From Nostoc sp. T09 (lineage in GTDB: Bacteria > Cyanobacteriota > Cyanobacteriia > Cyanobacteriales > Nostocaceae), in NCBI RefSeq assembly GCF_002154695.1, contig NZ_MTAV01000044.1, positions 47,306-111,305 of the forward strand: DNA of 64,000 nucleotides, in the 5' to 3' direction. A program made the translations under genes and the position numbers. Position 1 is the stretch's first letter. Every line of letters begins with the position of its first letter. Below, piece by piece: positions 8,585 to 16,523 of this stretch. The notes beneath the pieces were generated by a model. It was not told where the DNA came from. It did no database searches and saw only the letters and a list, made by a program, of their open reading frames with translations.

Positions 8585-9162
8585 TTGCATTCCTCAATAA
8601 CAGCGTCAAAAACGCAGAACTTGTACTTCAGTAGAGAAGCTTTTACCTGAATTAGGTTAATTTAAAAAACTAATTTCTAAGGTATGCCTCTTGAAGTAAT
8701 ATGTTTATAAACCTAGTGCAGAACTAAACTTCTTTTGGTTAAGTTGAATAATAAACTGATAGATAATTATTATTCAACAGATACAATGATATTTGGAAGT
8801 CGTAGGTTCTTCAAAGGTTCGATAGTCTATTTTTATCCTGATTTTTTAAAGATTGCATCAATCTGGAGAATGAAATTATTTTCACAATGATTTGCAATAA
8901 AATCACTCTCAAGGCAGAGCTAGCTAATGTTGTTTATCCAGGTGAATTCTTTCAGTATTTAGATGAAGTAAATTTATTAATAACTAAGATTATTTATATT
9001 CTAATTATTAATAAACTGATTATCGACGATTTGGCGATCGCCCTCATTTAGACCCAACTGTTTGGTATTCTTCTATGCATCAAGTCTGTGCTTGACTCAA
9101 TTACCCAGGTGGCGATCGCCCTATCAAAAGTGGGGCGCAAGCTAGAAATCCGCATCATCTGT
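8585..9162. other. Intergenic region, 578 bases
   Basis: Contains a 12-bp palindrome (8743-8778), two HIP1 sites and a possible 54-codon frame (8887-9051, plus strand). The first half of that frame has protein-like composition (ITLKAELANVVYPGEFFQYL), but there is no ribosome-binding site. It may be a gene relic. Nothing else is recognised. Confidence 0.4.
8743..8778. repeat. Perfect 12-bp inverted repeat
   Basis: GTTGAATAATAA (8743-8754) pairs perfectly with 8767-8778 around a 12-base loop, 160 bases upstream of the leftward secreted-protein gene. There is no flanking T-run, so an operator or decayed terminator is possible. Confidence 0.45.
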
Positions 9163-10413
9163 TTACTGACGGAACTCCGCTACCACTTCAATCAAACCAA
9201 CAATATTGCGATTGAATTCCGGTAAATCTTGTGCAGGTATCCAATATTCTTGGTGGATGGAAGCACCTACAGTTTTGATTGAGTAGCGACTTAAGAAATC
9301 TGCACGCACTTGAAAGCGCGTTACATAGCCGATATATCCTGTATCAGCATTGGCTGCATTCCAATCACGGGCAATTTGAGAAGCGTATTCTTCGTTAAGT
9401 ACTGGGTAGAAAATAGGCTGTTCTGGAAGTCGAGGCGGAAACTCGCGATCCCCACTTTCTTTGATTAGAGCCAGTTCCTTAGGGCCAGTAGGACGGAAAA
9501 GAGTGATTGTTTCCGCTTCCCAATTAGGTAAAGGCTCCCGTGCTTTTAGCCAATCTGTGGGAATCCCTTCTAAACCTGTAGACATTGCTACAATTCCACC
9601 AGCGATCGCACAAGTAGTATCTCTATCCCCCAACCCACTCACAGTTAACCACAGCGCTGCTTCGTAGTTATCAAGCTGTTGAGCAGCACACCACAAAGCA
9701 AAGGGAACTGTGTCTTGAGCTGAAACTTTAGTACCATTTCCTAATACCGCAACTGCTGAATGTACTGGGATATTCGCTGACAAATCACGAGCTAGGCGAA
9801 TTTTTGAACTCACCTCACTGTCTGGAACATAAAGCAAAACCTGGTTGAGGAACTCTTGCTGAGTTGGTAAAAAATCTTTTAATCTCCAAGCCAAAGCAGC
9901 CGCCACTGCAACAGCAATCGCCCCAGCGATCGCTTCTGGATGAGTGTGAGTAATTTCCGCACTTTTTACGGCTTGAGTCACAACCAAGTCCAAATCTTCG
10001 GCAAAAAATGCTCCCACAGGTGCAACTCGCATCGCTGCACCATTACCGTAGGAACCCTGTCCATTAAATAGAGTAACTACCTCTTGTTGCCAAGGTTTGC
10101 CATTGCGTATCTGTGCTAACAGCCCGCTTGTTGCTGCACCATAACCGCGATCGCTATCGTATTGTTTGGCAAAGCTTTCTGCTAGTTTATCTTGGTTAAT
10201 TTCCCCATATTCTCGCAGAATAGAAACGATTGAGAGTGCCATCTGCGTATCGTCAGTATACGACCAAGGTGATGCCGGAATAGCACGGGCGGATACTAAA
10301 GTTTCTACCACATCTGGATGGAGAAAAAATCTCTCTCCAAAAGCATCTCCCACTGATAAACCCTCAAGAGAGCATTGCGCGCGGTGCAATCGAGCATCGT
10401 TGGTTTTGGTCAT
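9163..10413 (-). CDS. ADP-ribosylglycohydrolase fused to a C-terminal accessory domain
   Basis: 416 residues. Positions 12-300 form an ARH (DraG/ADP-ribosylglycohydrolase) domain. Metal-site motifs are visible: LSVGDAFGERF near the start, YTDDTQMAL near 52-60, and GDRDTTCAIAGGIV near 262-275. Such enzymes remove ADP-ribose from proteins or other acceptors using two Mg ions. The last ~95 residues (IFYPVLNEEYASQIARDWNA ... HQEYWIPAEDL-like ... RNIVGLIEVV) form a separate module. I recall it as a stand-alone small protein annotated 'ADP-ribosylation/crystallin J1'. It is the last gene of a leftward row and follows a DUF4870 gene by 10 bases. Confidence 0.9.
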   Translation of the reverse strand: MTKTNDARLHRAQCSLEGLSVGDAFGERFFLHPDVVETLVSARAIPASPWSYTDDTQMALSIVSILREYGEINQDKLAESFAKQYDSDRGYGAATSGLLAQIRNGKPWQQEVVTLFNGQGSYGNGAAMRVAPVGAFFAEDLDLVVTQAVKSAEITHTHPEAIAGAIAVAVAAALAWRLKDFLPTQQEFLNQVLLYVPDSEVSSKIRLARDLSANIPVHSAVAVLGNGTKVSAQDTVPFALWCAAQQLDNYEAALWLTVSGLGDRDTTCAIAGGIVAMSTGLEGIPTDWLKAREPLPNWEAETITLFRPTGPKELALIKESGDREFPPRLPEQPIFYPVLNEEYASQIARDWNAANADTGYIGYVTRFQVRADFLSRYSIKTVGASIHQEYWIPAQDLPEFNRNIVGLIEVVAEFRQ

Positions 10414-10423
10414 ATTAGCTGAT

Positions 10424-10897
10424 TTACTTCAAAAATTTTATTGTCAACGGATAGTGATATGACTTCCCTATATACGTCGTGATTGCAGCAGATATACTAC
10501 AGACAAACTGCAATAATCCTAGTAAAATTGCCGGAAAACTAAACATTTGAAAATAATTATAAACCCGGCGATTCAATTCACTATTCTCCGCTAATATCTC
10601 ACTTAAGGAACTACCACAGTCTGTTGCCATAAATAAAACAATAATCATCCAAATAATCATATATATTGTTGTGGATATTTGAAAGTTTATAGAATTTTTA
10701 CCGTTAATATCAATTAATAAATGCTCTGCTTTTTTATTTTCCCAAATAATTAATGGCATAAAAATATTTAACAAAGGAATAAATAAATTTTTATTCAATA
10801 ACAATGCTAATAAAAAGTTGATTGGTAGCCATAATGTAGACCCTAGATGACATAACATAACCCAAATTCTTATTTTTTGATCGGGATTTTTAGTCAT
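10424..10897 (-). CDS. DUF4870 domain membrane protein (copy 2)
   Basis: 157 residues with three to four hydrophobic segments (LWLPINFLLALLLN, STTIYMIIWMIIVLFMATDC, ILLGLLQFVCSISAAITTYI). The family pattern RIWVMLCHLGSTLWLP ... FMPLIIWENKKAEH ... SINFQIS is that of DUF4870 (Tic20-like small membrane proteins). It is a tandem paralogue of the next gene upstream, 22 bases away. Function unknown; its codons are AT-rich compared with neighbours. Confidence 0.82.
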   Translation of the reverse strand: MTKNPDQKIRIWVMLCHLGSTLWLPINFLLALLLNKNLFIPLLNIFMPLIIWENKKAEHLLIDINGKNSINFQISTTIYMIIWMIIVLFMATDCGSSLSEILAENSELNRRVYNYFQMFSFPAILLGLLQFVCSISAAITTYIGKSYHYPLTIKFLK

Positions 10898-10919
10898 TGA
10901 AGAATTGTTATCTAATTAA

Positions 10920-11387
10920 TTATCTTAAAAATCTAATTGTCCAAGGATAACGATAATGTTCACCTTTGTAAGCTTTTAATGCAGCAAAATTAACTAAAAA
11001 TAATTGCAAGACTATCATTGATAAAGTTAACAATAACCATACCAATAATAAACTATCTAAAAGTGTCTTAACTTCTTTTCCTGTACTATTAGTAGTTAGA
11101 GCAATACCACAGATAGTAAGCATCAGCAATAAGGATACGATTATAACAATCAAAATATAGAAAGTTAGAGATATTTGAAAATTTAAAGATTCTTTACCTT
11201 GGAAATCAATCCAAGGAGATTTGGCTTTCTTTAATCGCCAAACGATCAGCGGTCCTAAAATATTTAACGGTAAATACATAGGAATTCCGAGAAATACTAA
11301 AAAAAACAATAGCATCCAAGCTAATAAAGCCGAGAGATGGCAAGTCATCGCCCAGATACGCATTTGTTTTTTTGGTTTTTCTCTCAT
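10920..11387 (-). CDS. DUF4870 domain membrane protein (copy 1)
   Basis: 155 residues. The N-terminal RIWAMTCHLSALLAWM motif, the LNILGPLIVWRLKKAKSPWI loop and the KESLNFQISLTFYILIVII segment define DUF4870. The C-terminal YKGEHYRYPWTIRFLR is nearly the same as in its paralogue (YIGKSYHYPLTIKFLK), which supports tandem duplication. It lies 73 bases downstream of the DUF1822 gene in the same direction. Function unknown; probably an inner or thylakoid membrane protein. Confidence 0.85.
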   Translation of the reverse strand: MREKPKKQMRIWAMTCHLSALLAWMLLFFLVFLGIPMYLPLNILGPLIVWRLKKAKSPWIDFQGKESLNFQISLTFYILIVIIVSLLLMLTICGIALTTNSTGKEVKTLLDSLLLVWLLLTLSMIVLQLFLVNFAALKAYKGEHYRYPWTIRFLR

Positions 11388-11460
11388 GGCTTTTTATTTA
11401 TCCGTGGATTGAGGAAATAATCCCCCATCCTAGTATCTATAAAAAAAGCCAAACTAAAGT

Positions 11461-12624
11461 TTAAAATTTGAGTATTTCGCGGTCATAATTTTCTGGGAGG
11501 GGTTCTATTTCCCAAACTATACCTTCACCAGGTTCTAAAGCAACTTCTACGAAAAGTTGTTCTGTGGCAGTTGTGGCGATATCTTCATTATTAGGGAAAG
11601 GCTGTAAATCTTCGGTGAGTAGTCGCAGTTTAAAACCACCCGGTATGGCTGCACCTACTGTGGCGTTACGCAATTCAAACCGCCAGATAGGTGCATCGGG
11701 TTCGCCTTGTAGTATGACTAATAGTTCGTATGTTTGGCCAGCGATCGCAAGCCGGCGAGACAGAATAGAATCTGGTTGTGTTTCTTCTACACCTTTTCCA
11801 CCGACAAAACTCAATTGCATATTCAAGCGTCCCCAACCAATAGTTTCTGCTGCTTGGGAAACGCCGCTTTCCAACCATTGCAGCACTGACCATTGTTCTG
11901 GTAAACCTAAACGTTGTTGATATAAGCTTTGTCGCCAACCTCCATGTTCAATTAACCCACCCCAAAGTTGAAAAGGGATAGCTAACCGAGGTGTCAGTAC
12001 TTCCGACTTTCCCAGGCGAGCAATTAGGTTTTGGGCTTGTTGTTGTGGTAGGCTCGGCAGGGGTGAAATAGCGCTACGTGTAGTTGTTTGTGGGCAAAGT
12101 TCTTGAGTGACCGCCAATACACTAATATCATTAATAATTTCAGTAGCATCTAAAGAATAAGTGCGATCGCCTGCATCATAATTGCCATTATTCTTCAATT
12201 GTTCATGAGTACAGTAACCCCAAACCCTAACGTAGCCTTCATCTGGTTCTACTTGCACAGCCAAATAATAATCACCAGCCCAACTAGGCAAATCCACCCA
12301 TTCTTGCGGAACTCGCAATTCACTTAAATCAATATTTTCACTAGGAACCAAAATAAATCGAGTGGCGTCTACTACGACTGCGGTTCCATTTACCAGTTCC
12401 CAAAAACTAGGTAAAGCAGTGGTAGTTGGCCAGACCTTTGCCTGTGGCGTCAAATCCTCTTGCAACCAAGGCAAGATAGCACTCAGGCAAAGTTCATTAA
12501 TATAACCTTGATAGCGAGAAGTGGGGTTAGAAAAAGATGGACTCTGGAGATCCGCCTGATTTTGGGCTTTAACTGGGATTTCTAAAATTAAATCAGTGGG
12601 ATTGGCAAAAGTGAATGCAGTCAT
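11461..12624 (-). CDS. DUF1822 family protein
   Basis: 387 residues, soluble, no signal peptide. The pattern is that of cyanobacterial DUF1822: SRYQGYINELCLSAILPWLQ near residue 36, FWELVNGTAVVVDATRFILV near 75, and DLPSWAGDYYLAVQVEPDEG near 112. A second half has the LGLPEQWSVLQWLESGVSQA helix and a beta-rich C-terminus. AGAGGA lies six bases before the ATG. DUF1822 genes are characteristically next to an atypical sigma factor gene in cyanobacteria, as here. A regulatory partnership is plausible but unproved. Confidence 0.88.
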   Translation of the reverse strand: MTAFTFANPTDLILEIPVKAQNQADLQSPSFSNPTSRYQGYINELCLSAILPWLQEDLTPQAKVWPTTTALPSFWELVNGTAVVVDATRFILVPSENIDLSELRVPQEWVDLPSWAGDYYLAVQVEPDEGYVRVWGYCTHEQLKNNGNYDAGDRTYSLDATEIINDISVLAVTQELCPQTTTRSAISPLPSLPQQQAQNLIARLGKSEVLTPRLAIPFQLWGGLIEHGGWRQSLYQQRLGLPEQWSVLQWLESGVSQAAETIGWGRLNMQLSFVGGKGVEETQPDSILSRRLAIAGQTYELLVILQGEPDAPIWRFELRNATVGAAIPGGFKLRLLTEDLQPFPNNEDIATTATEQLFVEVALEPGEGIVWEIEPLPENYDREILKF

Positions 12625-12655
12625 GGCGGTTCCTCTGGGGTAGTCTTTGGCTAGG

Positions 12656-12700
12656 ATTTGTCATTGGTCATTTCATTGGTCATTTGTCATTGGTCATTTG
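12656..12700. repeat. Heptamer tandem repeat (TCATTGG/TCATTTG)
   Basis: Repeated seven-base units of the type TCATTGG and TCATTTG between the sigma factor gene and DUF1822. This is the class of short tandemly repeated repetitive sequence known from heterocystous cyanobacteria. Confidence 0.85.
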
Positions 12701-12732
12701 CTTCCTCATCCCCCTTATCCCCACTCCCCGCG

Positions 12733-13908
12733 TTATTCAGGAGATACACCGTAATAGCTTTGCAACCATTCCTCCATTACGGTACTCATACTTTTGAGTA
12801 GGTCTGGAGTGATGGAAATATGCAGCCTGTCTCGACTCCAATTAGCCAAAGATTTCAGCAAATTTTCCCTGGCTTTTGTTAGTCGGCGTGATACAGTATA
12901 CTGCTTGATTTCTAGCTGTTTGGCGATTTTATCTTGATTTAGTCCTTGAGCGTAGTACAGTTGCACAATCTGTTGTGCTTCTGGTTCTAATTGGGCGATC
13001 GCAGTGACTAAAACCTGATTAATTTCCGTCTGTTGAGAAGTCCTAGTTTGTTCTTCTTCTTGGGCAATAATTTCTTGAATTAAGGATGGTTGTTGATTTC
13101 CTGGCAGATTATCAATTAATTCCCAGGAATTATCTCCGCCTTGGGTGATATTGAGAGATTCGGGAGTCGGATAAAGATATTTACGAGTAGCTTTCGCAGT
13201 AGTTAGCAACCACTTCTCAAGGGTTGAGATGCCGATCTGCTGGTTACTTTGAGAATTGTAAGCTTTGGCGATCGCTTCCCATATTTGGTTATCTGGTCGA
13301 GAAAGCTTGCGCGAAGTTCCGGCTGTGGTGGGAACATAAAAGGTTTTAAAACAGTTCCAAGCAAGGATATAAGCATGAATATCTTCTTGAGATAAACCTG
13401 CATTTTGCAAAGCTTCCTGCAATCGCTTTTGCGAGACTTTACGTAATAGTCCCCAATCTGTACAGATATCAACTTCGCGACGTTGGCGCAAAGTTTCACG
13501 GATTGCACTTGCAAAGATGGGGCCGGCGTAGTTTTTCAGGGTATAACCTTGACTGGGGTTGAAACCTTTAAGGACGCGATCAATTTGAGCGATCGCCACC
13601 TGAAAACAGTCTGATAATTGATACTGAGTAGTGGCGAAACCATTCACAGTTTTTTGGGACACCCAATAGCAGGATTCTTGCAAGTAAGCAGTCAGATGTT
13701 GCTTTGCTAGAGATTGAGATTCAAGAAGCTGCCAGAACTTATACCAATACAGCGCCCAAAAGTATTCTGAAGTTTCTTGCGGTGTGCGTTTTACACAACC
13801 TTGCATACTACTACGCAATCTTGATTCTGTCGCCCAATGACTGAAGCGATCGGCATCGAATTGCACAAAAGTTGAAAAAATTTCAATGATGCTTTGCCGA
13901 GGGTGCAT
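12733..13908 (-). CDS. Atypical RNA polymerase sigma-70 family factor (group 3/ECF-like)
   Basis: 391 residues. A region-2-like segment lies around residues 95-150 (SDCFQVAIAQIDRVLKGFNP, then KNYAGPIFASAIRETLRQRR). A region-4 helix-turn-helix lies around 300-355 (AIAQLEPEAQQIVQLYYAQG, LNQDKIAKQLEIKQYTVSRR). The long N-terminal extension and a 35-residue tail after region 4 set it apart from housekeeping sigma factors. It most resembles the cyanobacterial sigma factors found beside DUF1822 genes. It is the first gene of the leftward row running to the ADP-ribosylglycohydrolase. Confidence 0.85.
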   Translation of the reverse strand: MHPRQSIIEIFSTFVQFDADRFSHWATESRLRSSMQGCVKRTPQETSEYFWALYWYKFWQLLESQSLAKQHLTAYLQESCYWVSQKTVNGFATTQYQLSDCFQVAIAQIDRVLKGFNPSQGYTLKNYAGPIFASAIRETLRQRREVDICTDWGLLRKVSQKRLQEALQNAGLSQEDIHAYILAWNCFKTFYVPTTAGTSRKLSRPDNQIWEAIAKAYNSQSNQQIGISTLEKWLLTTAKATRKYLYPTPESLNITQGGDNSWELIDNLPGNQQPSLIQEIIAQEEEQTRTSQQTEINQVLVTAIAQLEPEAQQIVQLYYAQGLNQDKIAKQLEIKQYTVSRRLTKARENLLKSLANWSRDRLHISITPDLLKSMSTVMEEWLQSYYGVSPE

Positions 13909-13980
13909 AAAAAACTCGAAGCCTACCTAGAGAAGTAGTGAAGGCGTTTAAGAGTGCCTCCACAAACTTTACTACACCAA

Positions 13981-14781
13981 ATGAGAATCATGTTGCGACT
14001 TTCAATGAAATCTTTAGCACTTGGTACTATGGTAGCCCTATCTACGGCGACTACTGCTTTTGCTCAAGTCCCTGTACTACAAAATCTACATCTAACTCAA
14101 GTACCAAGCTTTAGTTGTGCTCCTCATACTCAAACTTACATTGTTAAGCCTTTAGATAGCCGTCAAGGTCGAGGTATTCGCTGCGTCAAATTGAGTGAAG
14201 GTAGACCAGGAACCACGATTCCTAAATTAGCATGGTACGGCGAAGGTAATTGGGGTGGTGCTAGCTATCGCCACGTGGGACAAGCGATTTATCGAGGTTC
14301 TAATCTTGTTGGTTTTGCCTCCGATATTCACGGAAACGGTGAAGATATTCACAATAACTTTCCTGGAAATCTGAGGGTACAAATCCTCAATGCTTCAACT
14401 ATTCGTGTTACTGGTGCATGGAATGAAGAATGGCAATTAGTCCAATCTACTAACTATAAGTCTTTACCCAGACCGAAAACTTGCGGTAGCTATTTTGATG
14501 AATACAAAGTTTCTGATTTAACAGGAAATCGCAACGGTGAAGGCTTGCGTTGCGTTCTTCGTGTTGGATCAAGCAATACAACTTGGTTTGGTAACGGTAA
14601 TTGGGGAGGTTCTACTTATTCCCACATAGGCACTCGTTCATTTAATGGTTACGGTGCTGGTGATATTTGTGGGAATGGTTTCGGCCCAATTTGTAACACC
14701 TTTGGTTGGGGTTCTTTGAAGTTAAATCCTGTAACTGGTGGTTTTGATGTCACAGGTGCTTGGAGTGAAAAGTGGCGTTAG
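13981..14781 (+). CDS. Secreted protein with two tandem cysteine-containing repeat domains
   Basis: About 266 residues. A signal peptide ends at TAFA. Two homologous ~105-residue units follow. Unit 1 includes RQGRGIRCVKL, WYGEGNWGGASYRHVGQ, DIHGNGEDIHNNF and IRVTGAWNEEW. Unit 2 includes RNGEGLRCVLR, WFGNGNWGGSTYSHIGT, DICGNGFGPICNTF and FDVTGAWSEKW. Conserved cysteines suggest disulfides outside the cytoplasm. No family recognised. Starts at GTG 13954 and ATG 13981, 13990 and 14005 are possible, none with a good ribosome-binding site. It is divergent from the sigma factor gene, only 72 bases away. Confidence 0.8.
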   Translation: MRIMLRLSMKSLALGTMVALSTATTAFAQVPVLQNLHLTQVPSFSCAPHTQTYIVKPLDSRQGRGIRCVKLSEGRPGTTIPKLAWYGEGNWGGASYRHVGQAIYRGSNLVGFASDIHGNGEDIHNNFPGNLRVQILNASTIRVTGAWNEEWQLVQSTNYKSLPRPKTCGSYFDEYKVSDLTGNRNGEGLRCVLRVGSSNTTWFGNGNWGGSTYSHIGTRSFNGYGAGDICGNGFGPICNTFGWGSLKLNPVTGGFDVTGAWSEKWR

Positions 14782-14913
14782 GAAATTGGAAATTTTAACC
14801 ACCGATATATTTCTGAGATATTGCTGATAAATATCAAGGTTCTCTTGGTTAATTAGTTCAATTAAGAAACCGCAAAATCAAAACACAATTACTAATAATG
14901 GAGTACTAATAAT

Positions 14914-15390
14914 ATGTTGAAATCTTCTTTAATGGTTGCTGCTTCTACTGTAGCTTTAGCCGCTGCTTTAGTTAGTCCGGCATTGGCTGCACCTGCTGAT
15001 TTCGTTGGTACTTGGGTCAATAAAGATACTAACACTCGTGGTGTAACTCGCTTAGTCGTTACCTCAGCAGGTGGAAATAAATTAAACATTCAAGTGTTTG
15101 GTAAATGTCATCCGACAGACTGCGATTGGGGAACTACACCAGTCACAACCTATGGTCTTAATGTCCAAGATACAAACCATACCTATGGAACAGCCAACTA
15201 CAACAAAGGGTTTTCCAACACTTTATTAACCTTAGATCATGCTGGCTCTCAAATAATGTTGCAAGGCTTCACTCAATTTCTAGATAACAGTAGTCGGCAA
15301 AATTATTATTCTCGCGATTACTTTCAAAAATCTACTAAAGTGAGAGTTCCACTGGAGTTGCCAACATCTCCCACCACCCCAATTAGATAG
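14914..15390 (+). CDS. Small secreted beta-rich protein
   Basis: 158 residues. A signal peptide (VAASTVALAAALVSPALA) is followed by a compact domain starting FVGTWVNKDTNTRGVTRLVV, a pattern like small secreted lipocalin-like 'GTW' proteins. Two cysteines in KCHPTDCDWG probably form a short disulfide loop. A proline-rich tail ends the protein. GGAG lies upstream of the ATG. A strong hairpin with T-tract at 15410 ends the transcript. The ligand is unknown. Confidence 0.8.
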   Translation: MLKSSLMVAASTVALAAALVSPALAAPADFVGTWVNKDTNTRGVTRLVVTSAGGNKLNIQVFGKCHPTDCDWGTTPVTTYGLNVQDTNHTYGTANYNKGFSNTLLTLDHAGSQIMLQGFTQFLDNSSRQNYYSRDYFQKSTKVRVPLELPTSPTTPIR

Positions 15391-15409
15391 TTCCTGATTG
15401 ATGATTGCT

Positions 15410-15456
15410 AACCACAGATATTCATCGGTGTCCGTTGTTTATCTGTGGTTTTATTT
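15410..15456 (+). terminator. Intrinsic terminator
   Basis: AACCACAGATA (15410-15420) pairs perfectly with TATCTGTGGTT (15440-15450) and is followed by TTATTT. It lies 20 bases after the stop of the secreted 158-residue protein. Confidence 0.8.
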
Positions 15457-15550
15457 GGAGAAATTTTATTTTCATGCATAAACTACCTCTGTCATACCTA
15501 TGTAGTTAATGAAGGAAGAAAACCCAAAGACAATTAATGATGGAGTATTT

Positions 15551-15928
15551 ATGTTTAAACCTTCTTTAACTTTGGCAGTACTTGGTACAGTTTTAACTGT
15601 AAATGCAGTTAGTCCTGCTTTTGCTGGAGGACCACAACCAATTGCGCCTAATGCAATTCAACTAAATAACATTTCTGGTGTTGCTAATTCCGATCCAGAT
15701 GATTGGTGTGGAACGCGCGTTCCTGGTTTTCCACCCCGTCCACATTCTCACTCGGAGATTCTGGTACGAAACAGGGGTATTCTAGCTATCGGTCCTAAGC
15801 AAGACGATCCATCTGGTGCTTCTAAATTAAATTCTCAGTTAAATTCAACTGGCGTAGGTAATCCAGGAATTTTGAGCGCTTTAAATCCTCAGCCTTTACC
15901 ACCAAAAAGTTGTGCAAACTTAAGGTAA
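15551..15928 (+). CDS. Small secreted proline/asparagine-rich protein
   Basis: 125 residues. A signal peptide (LTLAVLGTVLTVNAVSPAFA) is followed by a low-complexity mature part with DDWCGTRVPGFPPRP, one cysteine pair overall, and a NPQPLPP motif near the end. ATG 15551 is chosen because GGAG (15542-15545) lies six bases upstream; the frame remains open to 15509. No known family; it may be a surface or periplasmic protein. It is the third consecutive small exported protein in this stretch. Confidence 0.72.
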   Translation: MFKPSLTLAVLGTVLTVNAVSPAFAGGPQPIAPNAIQLNNISGVANSDPDDWCGTRVPGFPPRPHSHSEILVRNRGILAIGPKQDDPSGASKLNSQLNSTGVGNPGILSALNPQPLPPKSCANLR

Positions 15929-16040
15929 TTTGATCTGCAAAAATTGCCATACCTATACTACCCCAACCTACTAAAACAACGGCAGGTTGGGATAATTCAC
16001 GTATTGTTGATAGTTAAAGCTTGGTCAGCGATCGCAACTT

Positions 16041-16523
16041 TTAAATGCTTAATGCATAAGGTACAGCTACCTTTGTATGTTTATCAAGATAGTTGACGAA
16101 TAATTGCTTTAATCGGGGACTGACACCAGCGTGTTCAAAGAACCCAAAGCCGAGATTTCTAGCTTTGGTTAAAGTTTGCTCTGGTGTCAATCCCTCTTGG
16201 ATGGCTACACTCAACAATGCGATTCCCGTTGAACGCATGGCTGCGGCACAATGTATAAGCGTTGGTTGAGGAAGTTGGTCTAGTGTAGTGAGGATTTTAG
16301 TAATCAGCTCCTCATTTAAATGTTCTAGCTTCAGGGGAACATTCGCATAATACAGCCCCAAAGCTTCAACCATCTGTTGCTCATCTTTAACAAATCCTAG
16401 TTCATCAGGCGATCGCAAATTCAAAACCGACTTAAAACCTTCTTGCTTAGCTTGTTGAATCTGTTGTTTTATGACTTGTCCTGTTGTTGTCAAGTTTTCA
16501 TTAATCCGTATAGCGTTAATCAC
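16041..16523 (-). CDS. DUF442 (beta-lactamase hydrolase-like) phosphatase family protein
   Basis: 160 residues, a dual-specificity-phosphatase fold. The active-site loop is HCAAAMRS near residue 82: Cys and Arg are separated as in DUF442 proteins (typical HCRSGTRS), but the usual Gly is Ala. A general-acid region is possible around FKSVLNLRSPDELGF. The substrate is unknown; family members are linked to sulfide or tyrosine-phosphatase activities. GTG 16523 is the best start because AAAGGAG lies five bases upstream; the frame continues to 16559. Confidence 0.88.
   Translation of the reverse strand: MINAIRINENLTTTGQVIKQQIQQAKQEGFKSVLNLRSPDELGFVKDEQQMVEALGLYYANVPLKLEHLNEELITKILTTLDQLPQPTLIHCAAAMRSTGIALLSVAIQEGLTPEQTLTKARNLGFGFFEHAGVSPRLKQLFVNYLDKHTKVAVPYALSI

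Noticed and set aside
8887..9051. Possible 54-codon gene
   Set aside because: Only the first half looks protein-like, the rest is AT-rich Ile/Leu codons, and no ribosome-binding site is present; kept as a possible relic in the intergenic note.
12656..12700. Tandem repeats as a CRISPR array
   Set aside because: Units are seven bases with no spacers; these are heptamer tandem repeats, as at 36012, 50071, 50553 and 53781.
15962..15991. CCCAACCT...AGGTTGGG hairpin as a terminator
   Set aside because: An 8-bp stem with a 14-base loop, but no T-run on either strand.
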